Source of the DNA: Budorcas taxicolor
Taxonomy: Eukaryota > Chordata > Mammalia > Artiodactyla > Bovidae
Length of the DNA: 64,000 bases
NCBI RefSeq assembly: GCF_023091745.1
Contig: NC_068913.1
Location: 16,386,001 to 16,450,000 of the forward strand
Direction: 5' to 3'
Position numbers and translations under genes: made by a program. Positions 34,400 to 46,780 of the stretch are shown here, in pieces; position 1 is the first letter of the stretch, and each line of letters starts with the position of its first letter. A model generated the notes under the pieces. That model was not told the origin of the DNA and searched no databases. It was given only the letters and a program-made list of their open reading frames with translations.

Positions 34400-35240
34400 A
34401 TTCCAAGGTCATTCTTTAATTCCTCTTTGCATGGAATACCTTTTTCTGTCCTCTCACTTTCGTTCAGTATCCCTAGATCTGAAGTGGGTCTCTTGTAAAC
34501 AGCATTTATAGGGATCTTGTTTTTGTGTCCATTCAGCCAGTCTGTTTTTTGGTTGGAGCATTTAATCCATTAAGATTTAAGGTAATTATCAATATGTATG
34601 TTCTTACTGCCATTTTGGTAATTATTTTGAATTTGTTTTTGTAGGTCTTTTTGTTTGTTTATGGTTACCATAAAGTTTTAATATAGCAGTCTATATTTTA
34701 AGTTGCTGGTCTCAAATGTGTTTCCAGTGTCCTGCGTTTGTACTCTCTTCTCTTCTCACAGTCACTGGTTTTGATATATTTGTGTGTGGATGATTGCCTA
34801 CTTTTACTGTATGTTTGCCTTTATGGGTGAGCTTTCCCATTTGTAATTTTCTTATTTCTAGTTGTAGCCTTTTTCTTTTCTGTCTATAGAGTTCTTTAGT
34901 ATTTGTTGTAAAACTGGTTTAGTGGTCCTGAATTCTCTTAGGTCTTGCTTGTCTATAAAACTTCTGATTTCTCTGTCAAGTCTGAATGAGAGCTTTGCTG
35001 GGTAGAATATCATTAGTTGTAGGTTTTTCCCTTTCATTACTTTAGATAAATATATCATGCCACTCCCTTCTGGCCTGCAGAGTTTCCCCTGAAAAATCGA
35101 CTGATGACTTTATGGGGATTCCCTTATGTGTTAACTGTTGCTTTCCCCTTGTTGCTTTTAATGTTCTCACTTTGTCTTTAACTTTTAATCAGATATTAAT
35201 ATGTGTCTTGGTGTGTTCCTCCTGTGTTTATCCTCTTGGG
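34400..35240 (-). mobile_element. L1 LINE, ORF1 region
   Basis: Reversed L1 covering the inter-ORF part and ORF1 C-terminal region (AGTGGGTCTCTTGTAAACAG, TTGCTGGGTAGAATATC, CCACTCCCTTCTGGCCTGC). Confidence 0.7.
34858..35058 (-). pseudogene. L1 ORF1 C-terminal remnant
   Basis: A 66-codon frame resembling the C-terminal domain of L1 ORF1 protein, an RNA-binding chaperone: FYPAKLSFRLDREIRSFIDK and LREFRTTKPVLQQILK. It is truncated at both ends. Confidence 0.7.
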
Positions 35241-35810
35241 TGGGGCCAGGTCTCAGTGTCAAAATGACGGCCTCCAGGAGAGCGCATACCAACACGTATT
35301 TCCTGGGACCCCCCCACCTGAGCCACAAGAGACCCTCCAGGAGCTGCAGGTGGGTCTGGCCCAGGCTCCTGTGGAGTCACTGCTTTGTCCTGGGTCCCCT
35401 GGGTCCCAGTGCCTGTGAAACCTTGTGCGCGCTTCCAGAGGGGAGTCTGTTCCGTGCAGTCCTGTGGCGCTCCTGCATTCAAGCCCTGCTGGCCTTCAGA
35501 ACTCCAGGGGCTCCTCCCCTCAATGACAGACCCCGAAGGCCGAGGAGCCTGCCGTGGGCTCAGAACCCTCACTCCTGTGGGAGAACATCTGTGATGTAAT
35601 TGTTTTCCAGATACGGGTTGCCCACCAGCAGGTCTGGGATTTGATTATGTTGTGAAAGTGCCCCTCCTCGTCTCACTGTGACTTCTTTTTTCGTCTGTGG
35701 GTATAGAAAGTCTTTGCAGGTAGATTCAAGTCTAATTTGTCAGTGGTTGTTCAGCAGTCAGTTGTGATTTTGGTGTTTTCATGACAGGTGGTGACCTGAA
35801 GTCCTGCAAG
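35241..35810. other. GC-rich block next to L1, unassigned
   Basis: GC-rich sequence (35245-35600) with overlapping frames on both strands and no recognisable domain. Its position directly after L1 ORF1 sequence suggests an L1 5' untranslated region, but I cannot confirm this. Confidence 0.4.
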
Positions 35811-37140
35811 GTTATTATTTAAATACATTGTTACCCTGAAAACTTCATCATTTCTGCTTTTAATAATACATAAGATTACTCTTTTAAGTGTTCCTTCTTC
35901 CTGAGTCATTTTTTATTTACAATGAAAGGTTAAAAAGTAGCTTTAGAATTCACTATTATACATATATTATCGTTTGTCTAATAGATTATACAATGTATAA
36001 TACATTTCTGTGGTGTTTGTTAGTAACAGATGACCCCTTAAATAATTTGTAGTTACCTGGAGAATCGCATGGGCTAGCTCATGGAGAGATAAAAACACTT
36101 TCATTATTTTTTTTTCTTACACTTTAAGTTGACTTATAAACTGAAAAAAATCAAATGAAAATCCCATTCATATTCTAAAATGCTTATGAATTTTAAAAAA
36201 TATTATACACTAAAATGACTTGGATATTTAATTATGTATGTTTACTCTGAGATTGATCATTTTCAGATTCAGTTGTTTATATCAGCTTTTTAAAAAATTA
36301 ATTCATATTTGCTCTGTTTTGCTGTCTTGTCTTCTTTAGTCCAAACTCTCATCTCTCTTACTTAGACTATTAAGAACTTACTGCTAATCATTTTCTCTGT
36401 ATCCTCTGTGACCACCTACAATCTATCTCATATACAAATATCAGAGTAATATTTTTAAAATGTTCATTTATGGCCGCCAGGTCCCTCAGTCCTTTCTTCC
36501 ATCTCTCTTGGAGTCAGTCTGTAGATGGATGGGTGAGGTTTTCCTCATAAGCTAAGCGGTCAGTAATTACTCTTTACATTATAACAGGCTCTAGGAATAA
36601 ACAGTGAACAAGATAAGACTGTTACCCTGAAGTTTAAAATCTTAACTACATTCAGGAATGCTGTTTCATCATAAACAGATACACTACTTCCTCAGAACTT
36701 TATAGTACTGTTTTCAATTTGGTTATACTTTGTTTTTCTTGTTCTTTGGTTCCTGACTCATACCTCTTCATCTCATGTCTTGCCATCGTTTTGGTGACCT
36801 TAGTAGTAATCCATGTGGCTGACTTAACCTAGTAATCAGATGATTCTCTCTTGGTTTCACTAATGCAGCCACCCATTTTCTTGGCTACACTTAAAACTGC
36901 TTTATTCAAAACTGAATAAGGCTTCAGTTTTGAAATTACTAATTGTAGCATTCCATGCTTTTGTCATTGCTTTTTTAATGTGATCAGATTTTCACTCCTA
37001 GTGTGCATGGTCTTTCCTTCAACAAATCCGTGTTGTCTTGATGAACCTGTCTGCAGAGCAGCAGTGGAGATAAGACATTGAGAACAGACTTCTGGACGTG
37101 GTTGGCAGGGAGGAGGGAGAGGGTGAGAGGCTCGGAGAGA
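35811..37140. other. No gene seen
   Basis: AT-rich sequence without recognisable coding or RNA features. Short frames near 37.0-37.2 kb overlap one another and look like chance. Confidence 0.45.
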
Positions 37141-37184
37141 GGAACCAGGAAGCATGCATTACCACATGTAAAATAGACAGCCAA

Positions 37185-37375
37185 TGGGAACTTGCGGTGT
37201 GACTCAGGGAACTCAACTGGGGCTCGATAACAAAGAGGGGTGGGATGGCGAGGGATGTTCAGGTGGGAGGGGACACGGGTAGCCCTATGACTGATTCATG
37301 TTGATGTTTGGTAGAAACCAACACAATACTGAAAAGCAATGATCCTTCAATTAAAAATGAATAAATAAATAAAAT
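37185..37375 (+). repeat. L1 3'-end fragment with A-rich tail
   Basis: Matches the bovine L1 3' end by eye: CTGATTCATGTTGATGTTTGG, AACACAATACTGAAAAGCAA, then an AAAATGAATAAATAAATAAA tail. Confidence 0.7.
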
Positions 37376-38555
37376 ACCTATGGAGAACCTTCATACGCCA
37401 GGCGTCATTTTAGAGATGAATACAACACTTGTCAAGGACAAAATGTCTGTCCCTACGGAATTTACATCCTAAAGGAGAGGAACAAAATGCACAAAATAGG
37501 TAGGTGGTAAGAATAATGAAGAAAAATAAAGCAGGGGTGGGGGGCAGAGCTGTGGTTCCCACATTATGCACTCTGATCCCCCAGGGCACCACAGAGAACC
37601 TGCAGTGTGTTACTGGGTATGTCAGATTTTCCAGGAAATCGCAGCTGTTTATTGCATATCACACAGTTACTTGCTTGAGGTAGTTCACAGTTTTACTGTT
37701 CTATTGCAATGTTCTTTTGGATGACGTATCTTATGTAAACCTGGGCTTTAGCAATTGATGTGAGAAAAGCAAATAGCACACAAAAATTAGTGACAGAAAA
37801 TGTTTGGTATGATCACAATATTTGAGAAGCTGTGGTGTCCAACAGGTGCTAAATTGTTAGGCCCTTAATACCTACTGAGATGTTTGAACTGTGTTCTGAA
37901 ACTGTTGTGGAATTCTGTTTCACATAGGTGTACCGTGCAAACGGATGAAATCAGCAGTGTTGGAGAATGGTGTGTAGCTGAACTCATTACCTTCCTTTCC
38001 ATCCCAGCCCTGATTTCTGTGATCTTTCACTTCGGCCATGTAGCAATACCCTTGATGTCACTGTCTGCTCTTCCCTCATCTGCTCCACCAAGGTAACTGC
38101 TCACTTGGCAAAATTAATGGTGTATTCCTCAGTATAAGGTCGATATGTTACCCTGTGAGACTGGAGAATGTGACTTACTGTCTCCTGCTTTTAAGTCACT
38201 GCTGCCTGGTTTGTATACTGCCTAACTCTCCTCTAGGTTATAGTTTTTCTCTTTTTTAAAATAGTGGTATTCTCTGGGATTTCATGTTTAGGACTTCCAC
38301 TTTATACATCCATTACTTCAGATATTAGCTATACTCAGATCTGTAACACCAACCTCAACCTCATTTCTGAGCTCCAGATCTGTGTTTGGCATTTCCAACT
38401 CATATTTAAAATGAAACTTATTTTTCTTCCCTCCTCAGGGAATGAATGATATTAACATGTACTCAGTCCAGAATTCTGTAACTTAGCCTAGATCGTCACG
38501 ATTTGCCTGGAGGCCTCCTCCTCATTATTCAGGTCTAACAACTCCAGGTGATGAA
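37376..38555. other. No gene seen; scattered L2-like phrases
   Basis: Some wording resembles ancient L2 (TTACCTTCCTTTCCATCCCAG near 37987, GAGCTCCAGATCTGTGTTTGG near 38369). A 70-codon frame at 37884-38096 lies within such sequence and has no domain, so I do not call it. Confidence 0.4.
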
Positions 38556-38559
38556 TTGC

Positions 38560-38940
38560 AAAATAACCGTGTTCTCTGTCGTTCCTGGTACCCATGGCCT
38601 TTGCTCTATGACTTTGCAGCTCCTCCCATTGGCAATACCATTCATTTTACAATTCCCTAAACCTGGACTGGTCTTGTTTCTTGATTTGCTAGAAAGAATG
38701 TGGGCAGTGTGACATGAGGGAAGCTTAGGCTCTAGGCTGTGGAGCTGTGTCCTTTTCCACCTGTGCTGCTGCAAACCTGCCCAGCTGCCATGTGAACAAA
38801 CCCACCCCTGTGGAGAATGTGGAGCAGAGGCAAAGCCATCCTGCAGTAGCCAGCTCACAGCCAAGGACAGACACACCAAGCACCCCAGCCGAGCTCTGAA
38901 GGACTGCCTGGCTGATCCCACCAGCCCAGACTGCCAAGGG
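38560..38940 (+). repeat. MLT1-like LTR remnant
   Basis: Wording resembles MaLR/MLT1 LTRs: TGCAGCTCCTCCCATTGGC, AGCTGCCATGTGAACAAACC and a CCAGCCGAGCTCTG block. The call is by eye. Confidence 0.45.
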
Positions 38941-39218
38941 TAAGTTAAGTAAAGGAGAGTTCTTTTAAATCCCTGTGCTTTGTTATGTAGAAAAAATAAC
39001 TGATTTTAAAATCATTACTTTTTCTTTACCCGAGATTTTAGACTTAGAATTTTTTTTCCCCTGTAGTAACTTACATGTGGTTTCCTTATCTTTGGCATAC
39101 TTCTTAATATATTCTCTGTGTGGCTGTAAATGTTGCCTTATTGACATGCAAGTCTGATCTGGAAATGGTACAGTTAGCATCCTACCATGGTGGTGATAGC
39201 TTAGGGGAAGCTAACAGT

Positions 39219-40815
39219 TCAGCTCAGTCGCTGTCGTGTCCGACTCTTTGCGACCCCATGAACCACAGCACGCCAGGCCTCCCTGTCCATCACCAACTCC
39301 CGGAGTCCACCCAAACGTGTCCATTGAGTCGGTGATGCCACCAGCCATCTCATCCTCTGTCCCCCCCTTCTCCTCCTGCCTTCAATCTTTCCCAGCATCA
39401 GGGTCTTTTCAAATGAGTCAGCTCTTCGCATCAGATGGCCCAAGTATTGTAGTTTCAGCTTCAACATCAGTCCTTCCAATGAACACCCAGGACTGATCTC
39501 CTTTAGGATGGACTGGTTGGATCTCCTTGCAGTCCAAGGGACTCTCAAGAATCTTCTCCAACACCACAGTTCAAAAGCATCAATTCTTCGGTGCTCAGCT
39601 TTCTTCACAGTCCAACTCTCACATCCATACATGACCACTGGAAAAACCATAGTCTTGACTAGACAGACCTTTGTTGGCAAAACTCTCACATCCATACATG
39701 ACCACTGGAAAAACCATAGTCTTGACTAGACAGACCTTTGTTGGCAAAGTTAATGTCTCTGCTTTTGAATATGCTGTCTAGGTTGGTCATAACTTTCCTT
39801 CCAAAGAGTAAGCATCTTGTAATTTCGTGGCTTCAATCACCAACTGCAGTGATCTTGGAGGCCAGAAAAATAAAATCTGACACTGTTTCCACTGTTTCCC
39901 CATCTATTTCCCATGAAGTGATGGGACCGGATGCCATGATCTTAGTTTTCTGAATGTTGAGCTTTAAGCCAACTTTTTCACTCTCCTCTTTCACTTTCAT
40001 CAAGAGGCTCTTTAGTTCCTCTTCACTTTCTGCCATAAGGGAGGTGTCATCTGCATATCTGAGGTTATTGATACTTCTCCCGGCAATCTTGATTCCAGCT
40101 TGTGCTTCTTCTAGTCCAGCGTTTCTCATGATGTACTCTGCATATAAGTTAAATAAACAGGGTGACAATATACAGCCTTGACGCGCTCCTTTTCCTATTT
40201 GGAACCAATCTGTTGTTCCATGTCCAGTTCTAACTGTTGCTTCCTGACCTGCATACAGGTTTCTCAAGAGGCAGGTCAGGTGGTCTGGTATGCCCATCTC
40301 TTTCAGAATTTTCCACAGTTTATTGTGATCCACACAGTCAAAGGTTTTGGCATAGTCAATAAAGCAGAAATAGATGTTTTCCTGGAAATCTCTTGCTTTT
40401 TCAATGATTCAGTGGATGCTGGCAATTTAATCTCTAGTTCCTCTGCCTTTTCTAAAACCAGCTTGAACATCTAGAGTTCAAGGTTCACCTACTGCTGAAG
40501 TCTGGCTTGGAGAATTTTGAGTATTACTTTACTAGCACGTGAGATGAGTGCAATTGTGTGGTAGTTTGAGCATTCTTTAGCATTGCCTTTCTCTGGGATT
40601 GGAATGAAAACTGACCTTTTCCAGTCCTGTGGCCACTGCTGAGTTTTCCAAATTTGCTGGCATATTGAGTGCAGCACTTTCACTGCATCATCTTTCAGGA
40701 TTTGAAATAGCTCAACTGGAATTCCCTCACCTCCACTAGCTTTGTTCACAGTGATGCTTTCTAAGGCCCACTTGACTTCACATTCCAGGATGTCTGGCTC
40801 TAGGTGAGTGATCAC
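39219..40815 (-). pseudogene. BovB reverse transcriptase remnant
   Basis: Frames at 40489-40815 (LEPDILECEVKWALESI), 39833-40333 (MDHNKLWKILKEMGIPDHL through GCILSPCLFNLYAEYIM and an intact NNLRYADDTSLMAESEEEL) and 39219-39695 (C-terminal WCWRRFLRVPWTARRSNQS) carry the domain. The YADD box is intact. The 67-bp tandem duplication, not a multiple of three, breaks the C-terminal region; other indels lie between frames. Confidence 0.8.
39614..39747 (+). repeat. Perfect 67-bp tandem duplication
   Basis: 39614-39680 and 39681-39747 are identical, both starting AACTCTCACATCCATACATG. No other BovB copy in the window has it, so it arose in this copy. Confidence 0.95.
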
Positions 40816-41954
40816 ACCATCGTGATTATCTGGGTCGTGAACATCTTTTTTTGTACAGTTCTTCTGTGTGTTCTTGCCACCTCTTCTTAATAGCTTCTGT
40901 TAGGTCCATACCATTTCTGTCCTTTATCGAGCCCATCTTTGCATGAAATGTTCCCTTGGTGTCTCTAATTATCTTGAAGAGATCTGTAGTCTTTCCCATT
41001 CTTTCGTTTTCCTCTATTTCTTTGCATTGATCACTGAGGAAGGCTTTCTTATCTCTCCTTGTTATTCTTTGGAACTCTGCATTCAAATGGGTATATCTTT
41101 CCTTTTCTCCTTTGCTTTCACTTCCCTTCTTTTCACAGCTATTTATAAGGCCTCCTCATACAGCCATTTTGCGTTTTTGCATTTCTTTTTCTTGGGGATG
41201 ATCTTGATCCCTGTCTCCTCTACAATGTCACAAGCCTCCATCCATAGTTCATCAGGCACTCTGTCTATCAGATCAAGTCCCTTAAATCTATTTCTCACTT
41301 CCACTGTATAGTCATAAGGGATTTGATTTAGGTCATACCTGAATGGTTTAGTGGTTTTCTCCAATCAGTCTCAATTTGGCAATAAGGAATTCATGATCTG
41401 AGCCATAGTCAGCTCCCGATCTTGTTTTTGCTGACTGTATAGCTTCTCCATCTTTGGCTGCAAAGAATATAATCAATCTGACTTCAGTGTTGACCATCTG
41501 GTGATGTCCATGTGTAGAGCCTTGTCTTATGTTGTTGGAAGAGGATGTTTGCTATGACCAGTGCATTCTTTTGGCAGAACTCTTATTAGCCTTTACCCTG
41601 CTTCATTCTGTTCCCCAAGGCCAAATTTACCTGTTACTCCAGGTGTTTCTTGACTTCCTATTTTTGCATTCCAGTCCCCTGTAATAAAAAGAACATCTTT
41701 TTAGGGTGTTAGTTCTAGAAGGTCTTGTAGGTCTTCATAGATCTGTTCAGCCTCTTCAGCATTACTGTTCGGGGCATAGAGCTGGATTACCGTGATAGTG
41801 AATGGTTTGCCTTGGAAACGAACAGATCGTCTTGTCATTTTTGAGATTGCATCCAAGTACTGCATTTCAGACTCTTCTGTTGACCATGACGACTACTCCA
41901 TTTCTTTAAGAGATTCCTGCCCACAGTAGTAGATATAATGGTCATCTGAGTTAA

Positions 41955-42720
41955 TTTCTGCCTCTTGAGAAATCTGTATGCAGGTCAGGAGGCAACAGTT
42001 AGAACTAGACATGGAACAACAGACTGGTTGGCTTAAAGCTCAACATTCAGAAAACGAAGATCATGGCATCCGGTCCCATCACTTCATGGGAAATAGATGG
42101 GGAAACAGTAGAAATAGTGTCAGACTTTATTTTTTGGGGCTCCAAAATCACTGCAGATGGTGACTGCAGCCATGAAATTAAAAGACGCTTACTCCTTGGA
42201 AGAAAAGTTATGACCAACCTAGATAGCATATTCAAGAGCAGAGACGTTACTTTGCCAACTAAGGTCCATCTAGTCAAGGCTGTGGTTTTTCCAGTGGTCA
42301 TGTATGAATATGAGAGTTGGACTGTGAAGAAGGCTGAGCGTCGAAGAATTGATGCTTTTGAACTGTGGTGTTGGAGAAGACTCTTGAGAGTCCCTTGGAC
42401 TGCAAGGAGATACAACCGGTCCATTCTGAAGGAGATCAGCCCTGGGATTTCAAGGAATGATGCTAAAGCTGAAGTTCCAGTACTTTGGACACCTCATGCG
42501 AAGAGCTGATTCATTGGAAAAGACTCTGATGCTGGGAGAGATTGGGAGCAGGAGGAGAAGGGGACGACTGAGGATGAGATGGCTGGATGGCATCAAAGAC
42601 TCGATGGACGCTGAGTCTGAGTGAACTCTGGGAGATGGTGATGGACAGGGAGGCCTGGCGTGCTGCAATTCATGGTGTCGCAAAGAGTCGGACACGACTG
42701 AGAGACTGAACTGAGCTGAA
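41955..42720 (+). mobile_element. Nested 5'-truncated BovB
   Basis: Plus-strand BovB inserted into the minus-strand BovB. The target bases CTGAGTTAA occur at 41946-41954 and 42721-42729, and host BovB sequence is continuous across them. The insert starts in the LLRNLYAG-coding region and jumps at about 42030 from the GACTGG part to the GGCTTAAAGCTCAAC part, omitting some 240 bp that include the YADD box. It ends with the normal 3' tail. An open frame at 42063-42509 covers the C-terminal domain. Confidence 0.9.
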
Positions 42721-43786
42721 CTGAGTTAAATTCACCCATTCCAGTCCATTTTAGTTCGCTGATTCCTAGATTGTCGACGTTCACTCTTACCATCTCCTGT
42801 TTGACCACTTCCAATTTGCCTTGATTCATGGACCTGACATTCCAGGTTCCTATGCAATATTGCTCTTTACAGCATTGGACCATGCTTCTATCACCATTCT
42901 ATCCACAGCTGTGTATTGTTTTTGCTTTGGCTCCATCCCTTCATTCTTTCTGGAGTTATTTCTCCACTGATCTCCAGTAGCATATTGGGCACCTACCGAC
43001 CTGGGGAGTTCCTCTTTCAGTATCCTATCATTTTGCCTTTTCATGCTGTTCATGGTGTTCTCAAGGCAAGCATACTGAAGTGGTTTGCCATTCCCATCTC
43101 CAGTGGACCACATTCTGTCAGACCTCTCCACCATGACCTGTCTATGTTGGGTGGCCCCACTCGGCATGGCTTAGTTTTGTTGAGTTAGACAAGGCTGTGG
43201 TCCATGTGATCAGACTGGCTAGTTATCTGTGATTGTGGTTTCACTGTGTCTGCCCTCTGATGCCCTCTCAGAACACCTACCATCTTCCTTGGGTTTCTCT
43301 TACCTTAGATATGGGGTATCTCTTCACGGCTGCTCCTGCAAAGCACAGCCGCCACTCCTTACCTTGGACGTGGGGTAGCTCCTTTCCACCATGGAAATCA
43401 GTTGGCAATGTGTGTTGATAACTTTAAAAATTATCATACCTTTTTGGACCTAGTAACTCCTTCTAGAATCCTGTCCTAAGGAAAAATAATGAGAAGTGTA
43501 GACAAAGCTTTTGATATAAACATGTTACTAGAATTGGTGTTTAAAAGAGTCAAAATTTGAGAACAAAAATTTCCCACATGTCAGAAAGATTGAGTTGTAA
43601 TTACTTGATAATCGAAAAATTTAAATTTAGGTTTACAAAGGGTTTTTAAGGACATGGGCAATTTCTTGACATTAATAAGCATGGAAAGGATGCTATGAAA
43701 TAGACAACATTTTCAACAAAGATGTTAGATTTCCTTTTCAGTACTGTGGCAGACTTTGTTAACAGTTCTCATGAAAATGAACTTTT

Positions 43787-43970
43787 CAGTTCAGTTCAGT
43801 CACTCAGTCGTGTTTGACTCTTTGCGACCCCCTGTATCGCAGCACGCCAGGCCTCCCTGTCCATCACCAGCTCCCAGAGTTCACTCAGACTCACGTCCAT
43901 CGAGTCAGTGATGCCATCCAGCCATCTCATCCTCTGTCATCCCCTTCTCCTCCTGCCCCCAATCCCTCCT
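43787..43970 (-). mobile_element. BovB 3'-end fragment
   Basis: Short reverse BovB 3' end (GTTCAGTTCAGTCACTCAGTC at the left through CCTCCTGCCCCCAATCCCTC), strongly 5'-truncated. Confidence 0.85.
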
Positions 43971-45831
43971 TTTAGGCAGAATATAAAAGCATTTTTGAGA
44001 AGCATTTAGAGTTGGTAATATCCTAAGAGATTATGTAATTATAAGGCCAACATCTCAGTGAAACTGCTGAAGCCTCTTTTGCCCGAAGGGTGAATTTCAG
44101 CTTTGGTTTTGATGGTCCTTTTGAACCCAGTAAGCAGAAGACAAAATGTACAGCCCACCAGAGGTGGGGAAAGCCAGCCCCTAAGGACTACACCCTCAAG
44201 GTAAGAGTGAGCCAGAAGTGAACCAGCTCCACTGTTGCTGCAGAAATGGTCACCCCAAATTCAAATTGGGTGCTAAAACAACTTAAGCTGTGAATTTAGT
44301 GGCCCCAGAATGAATACCTGGCAGATGTAATCAAATCTTTGGAAGATACTAGGTTCACAAACAGTTTTCCTAGGAAATGAATGCCTTTTAAGTTTAAATT
44401 AACAAAGTCCATAAGGAAGAGACTAGCATCATAAATGAAAGGCAACAAAGACCACAAGAGAACAACTTTGAAATTAGCACACGTATAATACAAAACGTCT
44501 GTGTTTATATGTTTAAAAAATAAAAATCAAGTTGTAAAATATCTACAGGGAACAAGGCATTATAAAAACTGACTTAGCATATGTGAAAAAGAACCAAGTA
44601 GAAATTCTAGAAATGGAAAACAGAAGAATTAAAATTAAAAATAAGCCAATGAGGAGGTTTAACTCAGGATTAGGTGGGCCCGAAAAGAGACCCAGCGGGT
44701 ACAGAATAGAACAGGATGTAACACTGAAGAGAAACTTGAAAATGAGCATGGAGAATAAAACTAAAGGGTCTAAGGTCTAGCTGGTAATAGTCTCAAATAG
44801 ATAAATGGGGCAGAAGCAATATTTGAAGAAATAACTGGTGAGGATTTTTAAATCAATGAAAAATACCAGTCCACAGATTTATCCCAAGTAGGATAAAGAT
44901 GAAATGCTCAGCTGGGTAAACAATAGTGAAACAGTAGGATGCTAAAGACAAAAAGTCGTGAAAGCAGCTAACAGAAGTGGTGTGATAACCTTCAGAGCAG
45001 CGTCAGCTAGACTTTTCTTTAGCTGACTTCTCAACAGCAGCAGTGGAAGCCAAAAACCAGTTGGATAACTGTCTGCAATGTATGAGAGAAAAATAATTTT
45101 CAACTTAAAATTCTACACTCAGCAAATTTATCTCAAGAATGATGGTTGAATACAGTTTGAGATGGCAAAGCGTGAGCATGGTTGCCCCCTGCAGGTTCGT
45201 CCTTATTCAAGGAAATGCTTTATATAGTATGTAGAAAAATAATGAAAGAAGGAATAAAGGACCAAGATTGTTACATAGATTGATCTAAAGGAACATTTAC
45301 CATATGGAACCGTAATGATGTTTCTTGAGGTTAAGAAGTGAGGGATTTAAATACCCAAGAATAATATATAAGTTGGTAGAATAGCGATTGGAACAAAATC
45401 CATGTTACTTTTTTTCATTAAAAGGAGTACAGAGTGCAAATGCAAGCCTCAGAGTATGAAGAAATGGTTGCACCTCAGATAATGGCCAAAGAAATAATAT
45501 TCAGAACGTCTAAATTCCTACATATTGCGAGAAAAATGTAAAATCAAATAGAAAATAGGCAAAAAAACTTGAACCAGAAATTCACAAATGGGAAACCCAC
45601 ATGATCAGTAAACATAAAAGATATCCTTTGCCTCATTTGTAATGGAGAAATGAAAATATAAATCAGCGGTACTGCATCACACAACTTCCAGATTAAAATG
45701 AGGACGCTGACAAATAACAAATGCTGTCAAAGATAGGAAGTAATGGAAACTCTCTTATTCTACTAATGCGGTTATAACCTCTTTGGAAAACATTTTGACA
45801 TTCTCTGACAAATTTGAAGGTGTTTATAGTA

Positions 45832-45952
45832 AACCCACTCAAGCACTCTGGCCTGGAAAATTCCATGGATGGAGAAACCTGGTAGGCTACAGCCCATGGA
45901 GTCGCAAAGAGTTGGACACAACTGAGCGACTTTCCTTTCCTTTCCTTTCCAT
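45832..45952 (+). repeat. BovA fragment with TTTCC repeat tail
   Basis: Plus-oriented BovA tail part (CACTCTGGCCTGGAAAATTCC to GACACAACTGAGCGAC) ending in a CTTTCCTTTCCTTTCC repeat. Confidence 0.85.
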
Positions 45953-45964
45953 AGCCTCCTTACT

Positions 45965-46235
45965 GTTGCATTATGATGTGGCAATTGAGTACAGACTTTG
46001 CTGCCCACTATATGGACTTGATTCCCATCTTTCTAGCTGTGTGACCTTGAGTATATGACTTTATACATAAAAGAGTAAGACTTTGTCTCTCCTCCCCTAG
46101 CCCCTTCCTGCAAGAATCAGTTTTTGCCCTCTGAAGATTTTTGTGAGGGTTAAGTGGGTTAATCTATGTGAACTACTCAGAACAGTACCTGGAAAATAAT
46201 CAACACTGTAAAGTATTTGCTATCATTTTTACTTG
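45965..46235 (+). repeat. MIR SINE
   Basis: Contains the MIR core TTTCTAGCTGTGTGACCTTG (46031-46050), a GTTAAGTGGGTTAATCTATG block, CAGAACAGTACCTGG and a degraded 3' end. It is an ancient mammalian tRNA-derived SINE. Confidence 0.75.
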
Positions 46236-46780
46236 CTAATCCTATTGTTACTAATATTACTTTACCACCAACAAAACCACTCCTGCATATACTTGTGGAA
46301 GATTAGGATGCTATACAAGAATGTTCATGTGAAGTGAGAATTATTTTAGCAGCTACAAGTTGGAAACAGTCCTAATGTCTTCATCAGTAGAATGGATAAG
46401 AAGTTATGGTATAGTCATGTAGAAATGAAACTGAACTGTATCCCTTCTCATAATACTAATTGAAAGAAGTCAAACACATGTAGTATGAATTCATTTGTAC
46501 AAGTTCAAAAACAGGCCAAATGAAACAAAGTTGTAAGAGATGCAGATATTAATGGTAAACTTGTCAAGAAAAGCAAGTAAATAACAGTCATAAACACTGG
46601 GAGGGTGGTATTTGCATGGGAACAAGGTCGTGTGACTGGGAATGGACACATGGGGTCTTCTGTGGTCTGGGAGGCAGTGTTTTATATTTTGACTGTGAGA
46701 TGTTTGTGTGAATATCATTATTCTTTAATTATGTTTTATACATTTTCCTGTATATGTGGTATACCTCACTGTTTCATTTT

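Larger units (their letters stand above)
39209..43400 (-). mobile_element. BovB LINE hosting a nested BovB
   Basis: Minus-strand BovB from its 3' tail (GTTCAGCTCAGTCGCTGTCG) at 39209 to its 5' untranslated region near 43400, longer at the 5' side than the copy at 14.4 kb. It is interrupted at 41955-42720 by a second BovB in the opposite orientation. It also carries a perfect 67-bp tandem duplication at 39614-39747. The host element's coding frames are broken: 39833-40333, 40489-40815, 40826-41086, 41143-41364 and 42593-42883 are the surviving pieces. Confidence 0.9.
44370..46780 (+). repeat. Old L1/HAL1-like LINE remnant
   Basis: Plus-strand old L1. ORF1-type wording appears at 44580-45170 (GGGGCAGAAGCAATATTTGAAG, CTGACTTCTCAACAGCAGCAG) and ORF2 3'-end wording at about 45480-45830 and 46245-46490 (GGAAACAGTCCTAATGTCTTC, AATGGATAAGAAGTTATGG). 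It is interrupted by a BovA fragment and a MIR. No intact frame remains. Confidence 0.65.

Noticed and set aside
35201..35599. 132-codon plus frame and overlapping minus frame
   Set aside because: GC-rich sequence next to L1 ORF1; no domain, no start or splice context, open on both strands.
37884..38096. Possible exon with GTAACT after CCACCAAG
   Set aside because: The wording matches ancient L2 by eye and there is no acceptor with a coding frame that continues elsewhere.
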